Of a stretch of 64,000 nt of DNA, positions 63,734-64,000 are shown piece by piece; position 1 is the first letter of the stretch, and each line of letters opens with the position of its first letter. The DNA comes from Streptococcus ferus DSM 20646. Its GTDB lineage: Bacteria > Bacillota > Bacilli > Lactobacillales > Streptococcaceae. The notes beneath the pieces were generated by a model. It was not told where the DNA came from, did not search any database, and saw nothing but the letters and a program-made list of their open reading frames with translations. Both the position numbers and the translations under genes were made by a program. The DNA lies in assembly GCF_000372425.1 (NCBI RefSeq), contig NZ_AQVD01000002.1, positions 407,210 through 471,209 on the forward strand, read 5' to 3'.

Positions 63734-63768
63734 GGTCTTTGTGACCTCCTTTAAATTAAGATAAGCCT

Positions 63769-63821
63769 ATTATAAAAAAGACAGCCAAAAAGGAACAGGA
63801 CATTAATGTCCTGTTCCTTTT
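63769..63821 (-). promoter_or_regulatory. comX promoter with ComR-type (ECom) box
   Basis: TATAAT -10 at 63769-63774. Upstream lies a perfect 34-bp palindrome (63788-63821); its core is ACAGGACATTAATGTCCTGT (63795-63814), and 20 bases separate the core from the -10. This matches the ComRS operator layout of mutans streptococci. Confidence 0.88.
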
Positions 63822-63828
63822 AAAACAC

Positions 63829-63852
63829 AAAAACAGCACCCTCAGGTGCTGT
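63829..63852 (-). terminator. Terminator of the rRNA-tRNA-Asn operon
   Basis: Eight-base perfect stem ACAGCACC/GGTGCTGT (63833-63840 with 63845-63852), 4-nt loop, U-run on the minus strand. It separates the rRNA operon from the comX promoter. Confidence 0.88.
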
Positions 63853-63857
63853 CTCAA

Positions 63858-63931
63858 CTCCGGCAGTAGGACTCGAACCTACGACATCATGATTAACAGT
63901 CATGCGCTACTACCAACTGAGCTATGCCGGA
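63858..63931 (-). tRNA. tRNA-Asn (anticodon GTT)
   Basis: 74 nt including discriminator G. Acceptor stem TCCGGCA/TGCCGGA, D-loop AGTTGGTAG, anticodon loop CTGTTAATC with GTT, T-loop GGTTCGAGTCC. No encoded CCA. Follows 5S by a few bases. Confidence 0.96.
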
Positions 63932-63936
63932 TTCTG

Positions 63937-64000
63937 GCTAAGCAACTACCCTATCTCACAGGGGGCAACCCCCAACTACTTCAGGCGTTCTAGGGCTTAA
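63937..64000 (-). rRNA. 5S ribosomal RNA, 3' part
   Basis: Minus strand reads TTAAGCCCTAGAACGCCTGA then AGTAGTTGGGGG... and ends GGTAGTTGCTTAGC, matching the 3' half of streptococcal 5S rRNA. The 5' end is beyond the right edge. Confidence 0.92.

Noticed and set aside
63788..63821. The comX palindrome as the rRNA operon terminator
   Set aside because: A better hairpin with U-run lies between it and tRNA-Asn (63829-63852), and the core matches the ComR box with proper spacing to the -10.

Overview
The window is chromosomal DNA of a low-to-mid GC Gram-positive coccus, almost certainly a Streptococcus of the mutans type. The reasons are the complete streptococcal FASII cluster with FabK, FabM and a FabT repressor; an L-lysine-type MurE; a YidC2 with a basic tail next to acylphosphatase; the streptococcal XerD-like protein between scpA and a CBS protein; and a ComX competence sigma factor downstream of an rRNA operon, preceded by a ComR-type operator. 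Species cannot be fixed from sequence reading alone.

Layout. 1-0.8 kb: 3' end of murE. 1.0-4.9 kb: four-gene iron-siderophore (ferrichrome type) ABC importer. 4.9-13.0 kb: minus-strand housekeeping and envelope genes (PEBP protein, DUF1803-like protein, an FtsX-type ABC exporter, ppaC, pflA, an HlyC/CorC protein, an AI-2E family permease). 13.0-13.8 kb: a lone ABC ATPase. 13.9-20.3 kb: an AT-rich accessory island, the most unusual part. It is a five-gene minus-strand operon holding an adenine methyltransferase split into two proteins (AdoMet half and NPPY half) on either side of a 1104-residue helicase with a GIY-YIG/T5orf172-like N-terminus, followed by a STAS-GHKL ATPase and a small STAS-like (DUF4325) protein. 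A pair of perfect tandem 34-bp palindromic repeats lies in its leader.

20.4-23.7 kb: tRNA wobble-uridine modification pair (mnmM-mnmL), a PAP2 phosphatase and the riboflavin transporter ribU under an FMN riboswitch with an enlarged arm. 23.7-31.2 kb: potassium uptake (kup, trkA, trkH) with a PadR-DUF1700-DUF4097 envelope-stress-type operon and trmL (with an attenuator-like leader) between. 31.2-37.3 kb: a tightly overlapping operon murI-rdgB-phosphodiesterase-cbpB-xerD-like-scpA-scpB-rluB-yidD. 37.4-50.3 kb: lysA, a BI-1 protein, an HD protein, a SpoU methylase, acyP, yidC2, greA, mltG, a GNAT protein, murC, an unknown protein and a SNF2 helicase.

50.4-61.0 kb: the whole fatty acid synthesis locus, with three FabT-type TTTGA-N3-TCAAA operators. 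61.1-63.2 kb: a HAD phosphatase and aspartokinase. 63.2-64.0 kb: comX with its ComR box, then tRNA-Asn and the 3' part of 5S rRNA of an rRNA operon running off the right edge on the minus strand.

Themes: cell-wall precursor genes (murE, murI, murC, mltG, lysA) and lipid synthesis are spread through the core. Potassium transport and a c-di-AMP-binding CBS protein occur within about 11 kb. The accessory island between the ABC ATPase and mnmM is the best candidate for a poorly described system.
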